A stretch of DNA of 64,000 nt from Cheilinus undulatus. Lineage: Eukaryota; Chordata; Actinopteri; Labriformes; Labridae. The position numbers and the translations under genes are program-made. The notes under the pieces were generated by a model. It was given only the letters and a program-made list of their open reading frames with translations, did not search any database and was not told where the DNA came from. The first letter of the stretch is position 1; the number at the start of each line of letters is the position of its first letter. The stretch covers positions 45,689,429-45,753,428 of the forward strand of contig NC_054878.1 in assembly GCF_018320785.1 (NCBI RefSeq), in the 5' to 3' direction. Below are positions 11,199 to 25,700 of the stretch, one piece after another.

Positions 11199-11820
11199 GT
11201 CTCTGTGGCCAAGAGGAGGAGCGGTTTGTCTGGGAGTCTGAAGGTGGCAGGTTGAAATCCTTATATGACTTTGTCAATTTTCAAGCTTTGACTTCAAATA
11301 AAAAAGAGGAAACCCCTGGAAGTCCTTTTCAAGTGTCTGCTTTGGTAGTCTAGTGAGATAAAGGCTTGCTTGAGAGTCTGAAGGTGGCAGGTTCAAATCC
11401 TGCTTAGGCTTGGTCAGTTTTTTAGAGCTGAGTCTGATGAAAGAAGGGAAAAGCTTTAGGAGATGATAGGTGTCTGTCTATGTGGGCTAGGGAGGTAGAG
11501 GTCTGTCTGGGAGTCTGAAGGTGGCAGGTTCAAATCTTAATCTGACTTTGTCAGTTTTCAAGCTTTGACTCCAAATAAAGAAGACGAAACCTCTGGAAGC
11601 CCATTGCAAGCGTCTGCTTCGGTAGTCTAGTGAGATAAAGGCTTGCTTGAGAGTCTGAAGGTGGCAGGTTCAAGTCTTACCATGGCTTGGTCAGTTTTAG
11701 AGATTTGAGTCTAACAGGAGAATGTAAAAACCTTTGGAGGACCTCAGCAAGAGTCTTTCTCTGTGGCCTTGGGAGAGAGTGGGCTGCCTGGTAATCAGGA
11801 GGTTGCTGGTTCAAGTCTTC
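11199..11820 (+). repeat. Tandem array of five tRNA-like units (tRNA-derived repeat)
   Basis: Five units carry an A-box-like block (T8 at 11206, 11346, 11483, 11623, 11764; for example TAGTCTAGTGAG or TGGCCTTGGG) and a B-box (GGTTCAAATC type) starting exactly 44 nt later in every unit (11250, 11390, 11527, 11667, 11808). This is the spacing of a class I tRNA. Unit spacing is 140, 137, 140 and 141 bp. Unit 2 has a perfect 5-bp T stem (GCAGG-TTCAAAT-CCTGC) and a pairable D stem (GTCT/AGGC). Unit 5 has D stem GCCT/GGGC. Units 1 and 3, and units 2 and 4, resemble each other, so the higher-order unit is about 280 bp. Acceptor and anticodon stems do not pair well and no anticodon can be assigned. 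Confidence 0.65.
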
Positions 11821-11954
11821 CTGTGGCTTGGTGACAACTTGAGTTCAAAGTGGGAAGGGAAACGTCTGGAAGTCTTAGGGGAGAGGCTGTGAATTTTAGA
11901 ATCCAACATCCCAAATGATGATGATAAATGTGCCAGGAGAAGACCTCCCAGTGT

Positions 11955-12020
11955 GAAAGGTACTGGTGGCGCAGTGGGTTCAGCACACTCTCAAGCACCC
12001 GAGTGGGCATGAGCACCTGT
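11955..12020 (+). repeat. Possible further tRNA-like promoter remnant
   Basis: TGGCGCAGTGGG at 11967-11978 is a perfect A box, but no B box is found 44 nt later. It may be the head of a degraded tRNA-derived SINE. It is not in register with the array upstream. Confidence 0.25.
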
Positions 12021-12179
12021 GGCGGAAGAGGCTGGGGTACCTGGATCGAGCAGAGCCCTGTGGAAAGGGGCTGGGGGGGCTATCTCCCCCCTGGTGTCTC
12101 GTGACTAGTATCAGCAGGGGTTATGTGACAAAAAGGTGATTAGAAATTGCTAATTTTATGGTTGTCTTATGTAACCGTC

Positions 12180-13680
12180 ACCGGCTCCAGCGGCTATAGC
12201 CGGCGGCCGGCTATCTCATGCTGGAAAGAATCCCTCTGTGTCATTGGCTGCTATGGGCATAAAAGGAGAGAAACTCATGGTGTGGCCCCCATCCTCCCCT
12301 GACCTTTAACCCTGCTGAAAACCTTTGGAGCATCCTCAAGCTGAAGATCTATGAGGGTGGGAGGCAGCCACCTACCTACTCCGGTTATCTTTTTCTGATA
12401 TCAAAATGATTTTGATCTGGACCCTTTTTGTAAAAATGAGACGGTTTATCAGTGACATTTTCAGTGTTTGGTGTTAAAAAAGGAGGAAGACGTAAAAGTG
12501 GAGCTTAAATCTTTTAGTGTTGAGATTTGTCTTTGACTCATGTACAGAGTAATGTCGTCTGCATACAGTGGTTCCAGTTTTACTGACAGACTGGCATCCA
12601 GTGGTGTCTGGATGACTGAAAATAAATCGAACATCTTCACATGACAGCAAACATTTACAGACTTTATATTAACGTGAACAAGCAAACAAATCCGAGTCTG
12701 CCACCATCTCAGAGTCCGTCTACAGTCTTCAGTCTAATCTCTGCCAGCACTGACAGGATCAGTGGATTTATACAGAAACAGAAGGAAGACACTTTTCATT
12801 CCATCTTAATATCAGTTTCAGTATAAAAATAAAAAAACAGAATGAAGGCAGATGTGTGATTTTGACTGAACATGCTTTAAAAATGTCAAGAAGACTCAGA
12901 TGTCAGATTGTTTTCAGACCAGAGAAAAATCCATTTCCTTTCATTTCACATTTTTGTCAGTGCTATTTCTATAGCCATGAACAGAAATGAATAAATACTT
13001 ATACCAATACCAACTTATAAACATTTAAATGCTTTATAAAATACATAAAAATGAGCACAAAGAAACGTTAGAGCTTCAAATGCTAACAGGAAATATCCCA
13101 GACATTCAAATAAAGAAGGAATAAAGACAGATCCAGTTATTATGAAAGAAGTTAGAACAAGTTAATTTATAAAACCACATCTGAAAATAAATTAACATTA
13201 ATACCAGCTACATAAAAAGCCCTCCCTGATATTTCTGATATCTTTGACACTTCACGAAGCCGACTGAAAGGTCTGACATTGCTGCTTTAACTTCATCTTT
13301 AACCTCCAGGAAGAATGACAGGGTTAGGCATAAAAACATCTCAAATCGTGCATTTCAGTAAAAACTGTAAGTTGTGCGTTTGTTTCTTTTGTGCACTGAA
13401 CTCAGAACACATTCCTGTTCTGTTTGGTCCTCTGTGGTTTCTGCAGCAGATTTGTGTTTCTACAGAGGTGAACCTGTTCTCCTACAGCAGACACAGTCAT
13501 CTCCGTCTGTTCACAGCCGTGTGAAGGTAAGAACATCTGTCATCAGTGTCTACTGAAAGAAATCCATAAATACAATCATAAATATAGCTCTTTAAACAGC
13601 CCTGACAGAGGCTTTAAATGAGAGACCTCATTTAAAGATGTCAGACTAACGCTGCTGTTAGGACACGGTCTAATCGTCTA
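12180..13680. other. Intergenic, no gene seen
   Basis: A GC-rich segment at 12183-12210 (AGCGGCTATAGCCGGCGGCC) resembles 9123-9165, next to the LINE 5' end, so the block between may be bounded by related sequence. The remainder is AT-rich, with short ORFs and no recognised exon. Confidence 0.35.
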
Positions 13681-14412
13681 TGGCAGGGGTGTCAAACTCA
13701 AGGCCCGGGGACCAAAACCGGATCATATGATATTTTTTATTCTAACTGGTCCACCAGTCTAAGTCTGCAGATTTCCTCCAGTATAAAAATGTAAACTTAA
13801 CACTGATGATTTATAACATCACTGTTGAGTCATAAAAGTTAGAAAAAGTAAACAGTAAAAATAATTTGATATAAAGTCAGGAACGTAGGAGAAATTTGTG
13901 TTTTCTCTGTATTTCAATTTTGCATCTCACAATTATGACTACAAGTTATGGTTTTGACTTTTTATTTCACATTTTAACCTTTACATCCCATAACTTTGAC
14001 TTTTGATCTCATATTTTTTATCTTTTAGATTCACAATATTAAATTCTAAACCCTATTTTGACCTTTTACAGTCATGATTTTGAATTTTATCTCAGTTTTT
14101 TAACCTTTTACAGTCATGATTTTGAATTTTATCTCATGTTTTAAACCTTTTCAACTTCTATCTTTGACTTTCATCTCATTTTTTACCTTTTAAACTCATT
14201 ATTTGTAATTTTTTTTCATATTTTGACTTTTGACTAAAACTCATGAACTTGAATTGTATCCCATTTTTGCTGACGATTCCAACTCCTAACTTTCACTTGT
14301 ATCTCATATTTTGACTGTTAAAAATCATGGTTTCAGTAATCTATCTCATGTTTTGCCTTTTCAAAACATTACTTTGACTTTAAACATCATTTTTTTAACT
14401 TTGAAATGTATA

Positions 14413-16048
<1,636 letters not shown>

Positions 16049-16742
16049 TAAATTTGACTCTTTATCTCAGATTTTGAGTTTTTAACTCAACATGTTGACC
16101 TTAAAATGATTTAGGTTGTCAGTCTATGGTTAAATGTTGACCCTGTTAGGCCCTCAGGTGAGAACCAAATTCAGGATCCGGCCCCTGCTGTGACTGAGTC
16201 TGACACCCCTGGTTTAGGGTTTTTAACATGGGGAGAAATCTACAACTGTCCTAGCTTTAGTGGAACATCAGAGATAAGACCCATACCTGAGCCAAGCTGA
16301 GCTCCTGGAGTCTCACCTGCTGCTGTGAGTCTTAGTTGGAGCTTGTTGACCAGCTTGTCTTCTACTAGGAACCAGATTTCATACAGTAAAATCAGAGCAC
16401 ATGCTCTTCCTACAGTACAAAGAAAGTGTGTTAGATCTCCTTCTTCTGAATACCTCCAACTGATCCACAGAATGAAACCTAAAGTTCTGTGCTCTTGTGA
16501 TTCTTCAGGTAAGTGTGTTTTCTGCAGAGAAATGCTGAAGGAGTCCGACAGTCTGAGGGTTCGAGTCTCTCCACCTTCAGGTTGTGGCTGTGCTTGATCA
16601 GACGTAGCTCACACCCAGAGCCGCAGCCTTCAGCGGAGCTTAGACTCTGTGATAAATTCACCGTCGTGTTGCTCTCGTGCTCGTCTCCCAGGGCAGCATG
16701 GAGACGTCTGAGTGTCTCCAAAGATCCAGGGAGTTGGCGGGC

Positions 16743-19700
16743 TTACAGCGAGGTCTCACGGGAGAAGCTGACAGAGGGCTCCAGCGTGACGCCGTTGGTT
16801 TTCTTCTGTAAAGGGCTGTCGCCGGGACAGTCGGTGGGAAGCTACGAGAGAAGGACAAAGACGTGGAATGTAATTATCTCACACTGAAGTAGCCAAAAAC
16901 TCTGAGGCAGGGGCGTCCAAACTCTGGACAATCACACTGTTGGCAATCAAACAAATAATATCTGGTTTTCTAACTCCCTGATGCCTTTTGGCAGCAAATA
17001 GCAGAACCAATAGTATTCCAGGGGTGGAGCCAGGGGCAGTTAGGGCCAGACAGAGCCCCCTGATATCTGATTGGCCCCCCAAAAACCTGGAAATGATTGT
17101 CTATTTGCCTCGTCAGCCATTTGAGCGAGCATTTAATGTTCAGGAAGACCTCCAATCAGCTGATCTAACCCAAGCCCTCATCAGCTGACCCCCAGCTGAT
17201 CTGCTCTTAGCACACTATTGGCTAATCTCTCTCATGCTGCCTTATTTAAAGGCTCATGCCAGGCCACACTTAGCCACGCTCTCTGCAACCCTCCTCCTTT
17301 ATTCTGACCTAATCCATGTCATAACCCTGGTCTGGTGGACATTACAGTGGCCCCGCCATCCTTATGTATTTCTGTATGTGGACCTCAGAGGAAAAAGTCT
17401 GACACCCATGATCTAAGTCAGCGTTACTCAGCCAAAGAGACAAAGTGTTGAAAAATATCTTTGCAAGAGCCACAATCTAAGGGTGTAAAGTGGCAAAAAC
17501 AGCTTAAAGTATAAATAAAAATAAGTTAAAGGTGGCAAAAATGGTCCAAAAGCAGCAAAAAATGGGTGAAAAGGGGTGAAAATGGGGAGAGGGGAGTGGA
17601 AAAGGGGTCAGAGAGTAGCAAAAATGGGTGAAAAGTGGAAAAAAATGAGTGAAAAGCAGTCAAGAGTGGAAAAAATGGGCACAAAATAGGAAACAAGTGG
17701 TATGTAATGGCATAAGGTAGCTTAAATGGGTGAAAAGTGGCAAAAAAACAGGAAAAAGGGAAAAAATGGGATAAAAGTGGCATTAAGAAGAGACAAAATT
17801 TGGGAAAAAAGGAAACAAGTGGTATGTAATGGCATAAGGTAGCTTAAATGGACGAAAAGTGGCAAAAAATGGGTTAAAAAAGGGTAAAAATTGGGAAAAG
17901 TGTCAAACAGACATTGCAAAAATGGGCAAAAAATTGGAAAAAATGATATTTAATGGTAGAAGGTAGATTAAAGGGCAAAAAAGTGGCAAAAAGGTGAAAA
18001 ATGGCCAAAAAATGAAAAAAGGGTTGTTTAATGGTAAAATGTAGCTTAAATGGATGAAAAGTGGCAAAAATTGTGAAAATGTCAGGAAAGTTTCCCTTTT
18101 TTAAAGGTTTTCTGGGGGAAAATTTTTAAAATAAGACCGTGATTCCCAATGTGTGGCTCTCACTGGTCTAAGGTCTAGTAACTGGGGGCCCAGGGGCCAC
18201 ATGGGCATGTGATCGTGGAATCGTTTCAGCAAAGATGCGGTTGGCTGCCACATGGAGACGAAACGGTAAGCGTTTACAGATATGCTCACACTGGGACACG
18301 GTTTCAAAAAGTAGCGTTTACGGCCTCCCAAAACGCCGTCTAGTGTCAATGAAAGGCCGAAATGAGCAAAAACTTTAGTGTACAGCCCTTAAATATGTCT
18401 CTGTGTGGGCGGGGCCGTAGTGGCCCTCCATTATATAAAATCATACACGAGGAAAAACTGACAAAAAATCTGCAAAAACCCATAAAAATCAGACGTATTC
18501 TCGTGATATTCTTCACTTCTTTTTAAGACATTGCAAACGGACTTATTTCTAAAAAAAAAACCTTCTTTAAAACATGAATAAATAACAGACTATTAAGAAT
18601 AATGTAGTCATAAAATACTCTGGTCTACTGCACTGAAGAGGTGTTTGAACGTGTAAATGCTGGTATGATAAATCCCGCTGAAAGGGATAAATATGTGCTC
18701 ATTCTGCTGAATTATAAATAATTATAACAGTCTCGTTAAGAAGGCCCAGTAATTTTAACACGTTGGTCCTTTGGCAGTAAAAATAAACTGGATGGTTCCA
18801 CCCATCCTGATCCAGATCTACAGATCTGAAGTCTCTTTTGAACCCACCGTTCTATGAAAGAGAGTTCTCTAATTCTTACTGGTCTGAACTAAAGGATAAG
18901 CTGTTTCAGACCGGGTCGGTGTTTGTTGAAATAACCCCAGTTAATCTCAGTCGACTCCAGTGAAGATGGTTGAAGCCTCCCGTTGATAAATCAGCCTCAG
19001 AGATATTCTCCCTCCTACCACCAGGTGGCAGCAAATGAAAAGCAGAAGATTCTGCAGATGGTGGTATTAGGCCATGAATCCACAGTAGCGCTGAGAAAAA
19101 GGTGGTTAAACTGGTAACCTCCTGAAGGTTTCTGGTCTGTTTTAATATTTTAGGGCTTTTGAGTGAATTCTCTGGGCAGAGAGCAAGGACAAAGGACAGG
19201 ATGTATTTTCAGCTTTCTCTAAAAGGCTTTTTAAAGCAGGACTAAAGACTGGATAGAGAGTTCAAGAGCAGGTTTAACGGGTGGCTTGTGTCAGCCTTTA
19301 GAAGTCAGCAGAGATAATCAGCTGATGTAGTGGTCGGATGGATGGCGTTACTATTAGGAGGCCTAAAAGTGTTGTTTGTTAGAAGGACAGAACAGAAGAT
19401 AGATGGTCTTCTCTGAGGGAGACTGTTCAGGGAGAGTTGAGACAGGATCAAGAATCTGCCGTCTGGTGGGAGTCCAGAGGAGGACAAAGATGCTCAGACT
19501 AAATACTGTCCTCTCAAAAGGGCAGTCCCAGAGAAAAGAGGCTCTGAAACACAACAAGAGACAGAAATGTTTGATGCTGACACTCACTGGCTGTATAAAA
19601 AATGGTAAAAATGTGGCAAAAAATGAGTGAAAAGAGACTAAAATGGTCAAAAACTGGCAAAAAAGTGGCAAAAAAACAGTGAAAAGTGGCAAAAAGAGGG

Positions 19701-22700
19701 AGGAAAATGCAAATTAAAAAAAATGAGTTAGAGGTGGAAAAAATGGTTTAAAAAAACTGAAAATGTGGCAAAAAATAGTGAGAAAATACTAAATTGGACA
19801 AAAGTGGCAAAATAGGGAAAAGTGGCATTCAATGGAAAAAGGCAGCTTAAATGGGTGAGAAGGGGCAAAACATGGCAATAAGAGGAAAAAATTCAAATAG
19901 CAAAAAGCAGGACGAAAAAGAAAAAAACAAGTAAAAAAGGACAAAAGAATTGGCAAACTTTGGCCAAAAAAGCTGTTAAATTGATTGAAAGTGGCAAAAA
20001 AAGGGGGGAAATTACAAATAAGGGCAATGGAAATATACAGACAAAAAACAAAGGATGATAATTTAAGCAAACTGGACAAGAGGGGGAAACAGACTGATTC
20101 ATGTATAATTTCTGAGGTTAAAGTTGACCTTTCAAAGGTTTTCTGGGGAACAAATACTTCAAATAAAGAAATAAAAGAGCTACATGTTGAGTATCACTGA
20201 TCTAAATATTCATGACCTTTGGGGTCAAACAGAAGCAGTGGCTCAGGGAAATCTTTGTGGTAGATTGGTCATCAAAAGTTGTCAGGTTCAACAAACTGGA
20301 TGGATGCATGGATGGATGGATGTTAGATGGATGATTGGACGTTGGATATATAGATGTTGGAAGGATGGATGGACGTTGGATGGATGGATGTTAGATGGAT
20401 GATTGGATATATGGATGTTAGATGGATGGATGGATGTTGGATGGATGGATGTTTGATGGATGGATGGATAATGGATGTTGGATGGATGGATGTTAGATGG
20501 ATGTTGGATGGATGTTGGATGGATGTTGGATATATAGATGTTGGATATATGGATGTTAGATGGATGATTGGATATTGGATATATGGATGCTGGATGGATG
20601 GATGGATGGATGGATGGATGGATGGATGGATGGAAGGATGGATGGATGTTGGATATATGGATGTTGGATGATGGATGGATGTTGGATGGATGGATGTTAG
20701 ATGGATGATTTGATGTTGGATATATGGATGTTAGATGGATGGATTTTGGATGGATGGATATTGGATGGATGGATGGATGGATGATGGATGATGGATGTTG
20801 GATGGATGGATGATGAATGTTGGATGGATGAATGGATGTTGGATGGATGGATGTTAGATGGATGTTGGATGGATGGATGGATGTTGGATATATAGATGTT
20901 GGATGGAGGGAATACTTGGTGGTTATTTTAGGCTCTGGAGTCTGAAACTTTTAATCATTTTCCCTTTAAGTGAACTTGTGCCTGAATGGATTAATGGATT
21001 CTGATTAGAAGCACACGGAGCATAACTTCACATTCCTGTTGGATAATTGAAGAGGATTATTATTTTAACATTTCCTATCATTGGGGGGAGGAAGAGAGAG
21101 CATCTGAGAGAGATAGTGCAGGATCATGTGATCCTGTCCTAGGTTAGCCCAACTGTAAGTGTTTTATTAAAAGATTGACTAAGAGGCCTGCAGAGGAGCA
21201 CGCTTATAAAAGAAGGTATCTTAAAACCTGGCAGTTATACTGTCGACCCCGGTAAAATCTAGGGAAAGTATTAAAACTGGATACCGTCCAATCCCAGTAC
21301 CAAATGAAGATCTGATGGAAGCCAAAGACCGGCTCTTGATAGCTGACATCTCTACTAAACAGATGGAGCGAGGTTGGCAGCAGTGGTGGTAGATCAGAGT
21401 TTACTGAACCTAAACATATCAAATTGAAGTGAGCCAGAGCTGCCAGCTGTGCTTCATTATTGGGAAGAACATCACTGAAACACCTCCACTCTGAGTCTCT
21501 GTGCACTTACTGCTAACAGGTGGTTCCCGTTTGCCCCCATGTTGACGTTGTGTCTTTTCAGCTCTGACTTGATTAAGGCTGGAACAGAAACACGAGAAGG
21601 CATTACATATCTGAAATTTGGTCTGAATGAACACAAACATGCATGCGTGTGAGAAGAATGTTCACATTTACCAGTCAGGAGGATTCCCAGGAAGATCCAT
21701 GCACAGAGGAAGAGGTTTCCAGCCAGTGGGCCCTGGTCTGTGGTCAGCTTTCCCTGAATCAGAGTGAAAATGATCCCAAAGATCTGCACACACAAAGACA
21801 TCTCCATGAATCTCAGCATCTCTCTAGGTCAGTGTTACCCAACCCTGCTCAACCAAAGAGCCAAATTGTTGAAAAATGTCTTTGCAAGAGCCACAATCTA
21901 AGAGGTGAAAAGAGGGAAAAATGGGTTAACGTGGCAATAAAGATGAGTCAAAGTGGTGAAATGGTACTAAAGCAGCAAAAGAAGCGGCAAAAATGGGCGA
22001 AAGTTGGCAAAAATTGTGAGAAAAGTGGAAAAATTGAATTAAAAATGAGTCACAAGTGGTGAAAATGAAGAGCACAAAAAATTGTGAAATGTGGCAAAAA
22101 ATGAGTAAAGCAAAAAGCAAGACAAAAGAAGCAAACACTGGTGGAAAATGGCAAAAATGGGGAGAAAAATGTCAGAATTGATTAAAAAATGAGTTACAGA
22201 TGATAAAAATGGTAAAAAAAAAAAAAAAAAACTGTAAAAATGCAACTCAAATGGGCAAAAGTCACAAAAATAGAAAAAGGGGGAAAAATGTGAAAATAGC
22301 TAAAAGCGGGATCAAAGAGGCAAAAACTGGTGGAATATTGGCAAAAATTGACAACAAAAAATGAGTCAGGTGGTAAAATTGGTCAAAAAAACAGTAAAAA
22401 TGTGGCAAAAGTGAGTGAAAAGAGAATAAATTGGGCAAAAATGGGAAAAAAGTGGCATTCAATGGAAAAAGGCAGCTTAAATGGGTGGGAAGGGGAAAAA
22501 CATGAAAAAAAGCAATAAACAGGACAAAAAAAAAGGCAAAAACTGTCAAAAAGGGCAAAAGAAGAGGCAAACTTTGGCTTAAAACATTGTAACAATAGAT
22601 TAAAAGTGTCAAACAAGGAGGAAAAATTGCAAATAAGGGCAACGGAAACATACAAACAAAACAATAAATGTTGACATTTAAGCCACCTGTAGAAGAGTGG

Positions 22701-25700
22701 GGGACAAACAGATTAACTGGATGATTAATATCTGAGGTTAAAGTTTCCCTATTAAGGTTTTCTGGGGGAATAATATTTCAAATAAAGATGTAAAAGAGCC
22801 ACATGTGGTTCAAGAGACACGCGTTGAGTATCACTGCTCTACATAATCCCAGTTTCATCCTCATCTAAAACTGTTTCTGTGCTCTTATGGACTTTAAACC
22901 AAACACTGTGAAATCTGCAGACATGAATCTGAGTCACATGACTCACCAGGAAGTGGTTCTGGCTTTGGCATGATTCTTTATCTTGTTGTGTTCATGTGAA
23001 AGAACGGCTGACCCCAGCCTGGGTTTCTGGTTTTAGCCTGCTCTAAACCCCGTCTTTAGACCTCCTCCGAGGATCCGTGCGTTACCTGAGCGAAAGCATT
23101 GAGCAGTCCAGACGATGTTCCCTCAGACTCCGGGTACGTGATCTCTACTCCAAACTCAAATCCCAGAGGGAGGTACCCGGTCATGAAGAACCTAAGGAGA
23201 CCGTCAGAGGAGATCAGACTGAAACTCTGAACATGTCTACCAATCATTTTATAAAGATATCCATGTTTATTGGTCTTTAAATATGAACCTCAGGTGTTCC
23301 CGTAGTTTCAGCTCCATGTAATCATGCCCTTCTAACTCCTCATGCATACAGCAGGTTTGTTTAAGCCTAAACAACATTTATGGGGACGGAGAGGATGAAT
23401 AAAACTGTTTGTTTTGACAGCAGTGTAGTCAAAGAGAGGAAAAGTCACACCCTTACATGCTTCTGATCTAGCTGCTTAAACTGTCCCAGCTTTTCTGGAG
23501 GAATCAGTAATGTAGTCGAATTTAAAACTTAAATCCACAATAAATTTAGTAATTCTTTGATTTCTAAACCAACACTTCTGTTAAGTAGAGGCTGTTAGTT
23601 ATGGGCTATTACTGATATTTATTATGGTTTGATTGTTAATCACGATTTCATCTGATCATTTATCCACTAACAAACATTTAACCAATAAAAACTCTTCAGC
23701 AGGGAGAATAAAACCAGACCAGAGGATGCAGGGGTGTGTCTCTGTCAGACTGTTACTGTGAGACCCTGTCTCTGTGGGACTTACTGTGAGACCCTGTCTC
23801 TGTCAGACTGTTACTGTGAGACCCTGTCTCTGTCAGACCGTTACTGTCAGACCCTGTCTCTGTCAGACTGTTACTGTGAGACCCTGTCTCTGTCAGACTG
23901 TTACTGTGAGACCCTGTCTCTGTCAGACTGTTACTGTGAGACCCTGTCTCTGTCAGACTGTTACTGTGAGACCCTGTCTCTCCCTGTCCTCTATTTTAAG
24001 GCTCCTCCACCTAAACGTTGCTGTCATTTGTGTTATAGATAACGCTGACAGACGGCTGCTCTTCCTCTCTGACAGAGATCAGAGTTATCTGAGTTGTCTC
24101 GTGTGAAATGCTCCTGTACGGTTCTCTAAACGCCACACTGAAGCGTGTCTGACTCAGTTTAAGTGAATGGCCTCAGGGCTGTAGAGGAGGTTTTACCGTC
24201 AGGTGTTACCACAACATAGAGAGTCATGTTACAGCTGAAAAGGTCAGATCTGGTTTACTTCAACATTCACAGACTTCAGTTCATCATTAAAAGTCCATTT
24301 TATCATCACGAGTATTTTATCACAAGGACAGTTTTTACCCAAGCACTCCAGCGGTGAAGAAGACCAGGTAGATGTTGTTGAGATTCAGCGTGAGCGTGAA
24401 GACCACCATTCCCAGGAAGGACAGGATGTAGACGATGAGAGTGGTGATCCTGTAGAGGCAGAAACACATCAGGCATAAGATTACTGTGCCAGGAAGCATT
24501 TTAGTCAGAGATTACAGGGAATAGTTCCTCCTTCAGTAACCATCCTTTATATAAAGGCCTCATCCTTTTACCCACAATCCTCACGTCAGTCAGGAAAACT
24601 CTCGTCATACATTTACCATTTTATTGTAAACAGATCTACAGTTTTATGTGGCGAGAAGACTGCTCTAAAGATGCTCCTTGGTTAGTCTGCAGCATGCTTT
24701 GACTTTCAGGGGGTGTATAGTTATAAACCCTCATATGGATAGATGTATTAATGAGAATGTATACTGAAGAGACTAAATGTAGATTAATGCATAATAATCT
24801 AAATGTGAGGATGCAGCAAGCTTTGGTCTATAAAGGAGGAGGCTGGGGTGGAAGAGGTGAAGCTTTAGTCTATAAAGGAGGAGGGTGGGGTGGAGGAGGT
24901 GAAGCTTTAGTCTATAAAGGAGGAGGCTGGGGTGGAGGAGGTGAAGCTTTAGTCTATAAAGGAGGAGGCTGGGGTGGAGTAGGTGGAGCTTTAGTCTATA
25001 AAGGAGGAGGCTGGGGTGGAGGAGGTGGAGCTTTAGTCTATAAAGGAGGAGGCTGGGGTGGAGGAGGTGGAGCTTTTCCAGCCGCAGCATGGTTGATCAG
25101 CCTTAATACCAGCAGGCTTTAGCGAGAAGTAGGTCATATTCAAATGGACTGCTGTGTTGAGAGAAAGAGCTGTGATTGGCTGTAGGAGCTGGGAGGTGAT
25201 CAGTTAGACTGGAATGAAGCAGCTGTCACTGGTAAACATTCATCATTCTGGGTTCAGGATTTTGGGGTACCTACTTGTATGTCTTTGTATGGTCCAACCA
25301 CAGGCCACAGAGGATAGAGCCAACCATCCCAGCAACAACCAGGGTCAAACCAATCCTCCCAGCATTCAACTCCTGGTTCTGGGGAAAGGACAGAACACAA
25401 ATATGTTTGCATAACCTCAGCAGACACAAAGAGCTGACTAAAAGGTCTGAGTGCACCTTTAATCTCATGAAACCGGTCACTGGTGGATTATAACCCAGTC
25501 ACATGCTGTTTGGGAACATACAGAGCACATAGGTGAAGGTTATCACCTCAGAAGGACTGAGTGTGTTTCTGTGGGAGAGAGTCATTCAGTCATCTGACAG
25601 TTCAGAGTTTTAAAGTTCATATGAGGGTGAAAGTGTTGTACACGTGTGTGTCACATAATGAGAGAAAGCTCCTCTAAGCCCACAGCCGTGTACTACTAAA

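Noticed and set aside
11339-11411. A functional tRNA gene in unit 2 of the tRNA-like array
   Set aside because: D and T arms are present, but acceptor and anticodon stems do not pair and no anticodon is defined.
20184-20671. [10 protein letters not shown]-type protein
   Set aside because: A GGAT microsatellite in frame.
21472-21571. Exon 9 of flvcr1 as the last exon, ending at the stop near 21472
   Set aside because: A perfect GTAAGT donor at 21510-21505 and a phase-matched last exon at 16743-16841, with a family-like tail ([10 protein letters not shown]), make the ten-exon model better.
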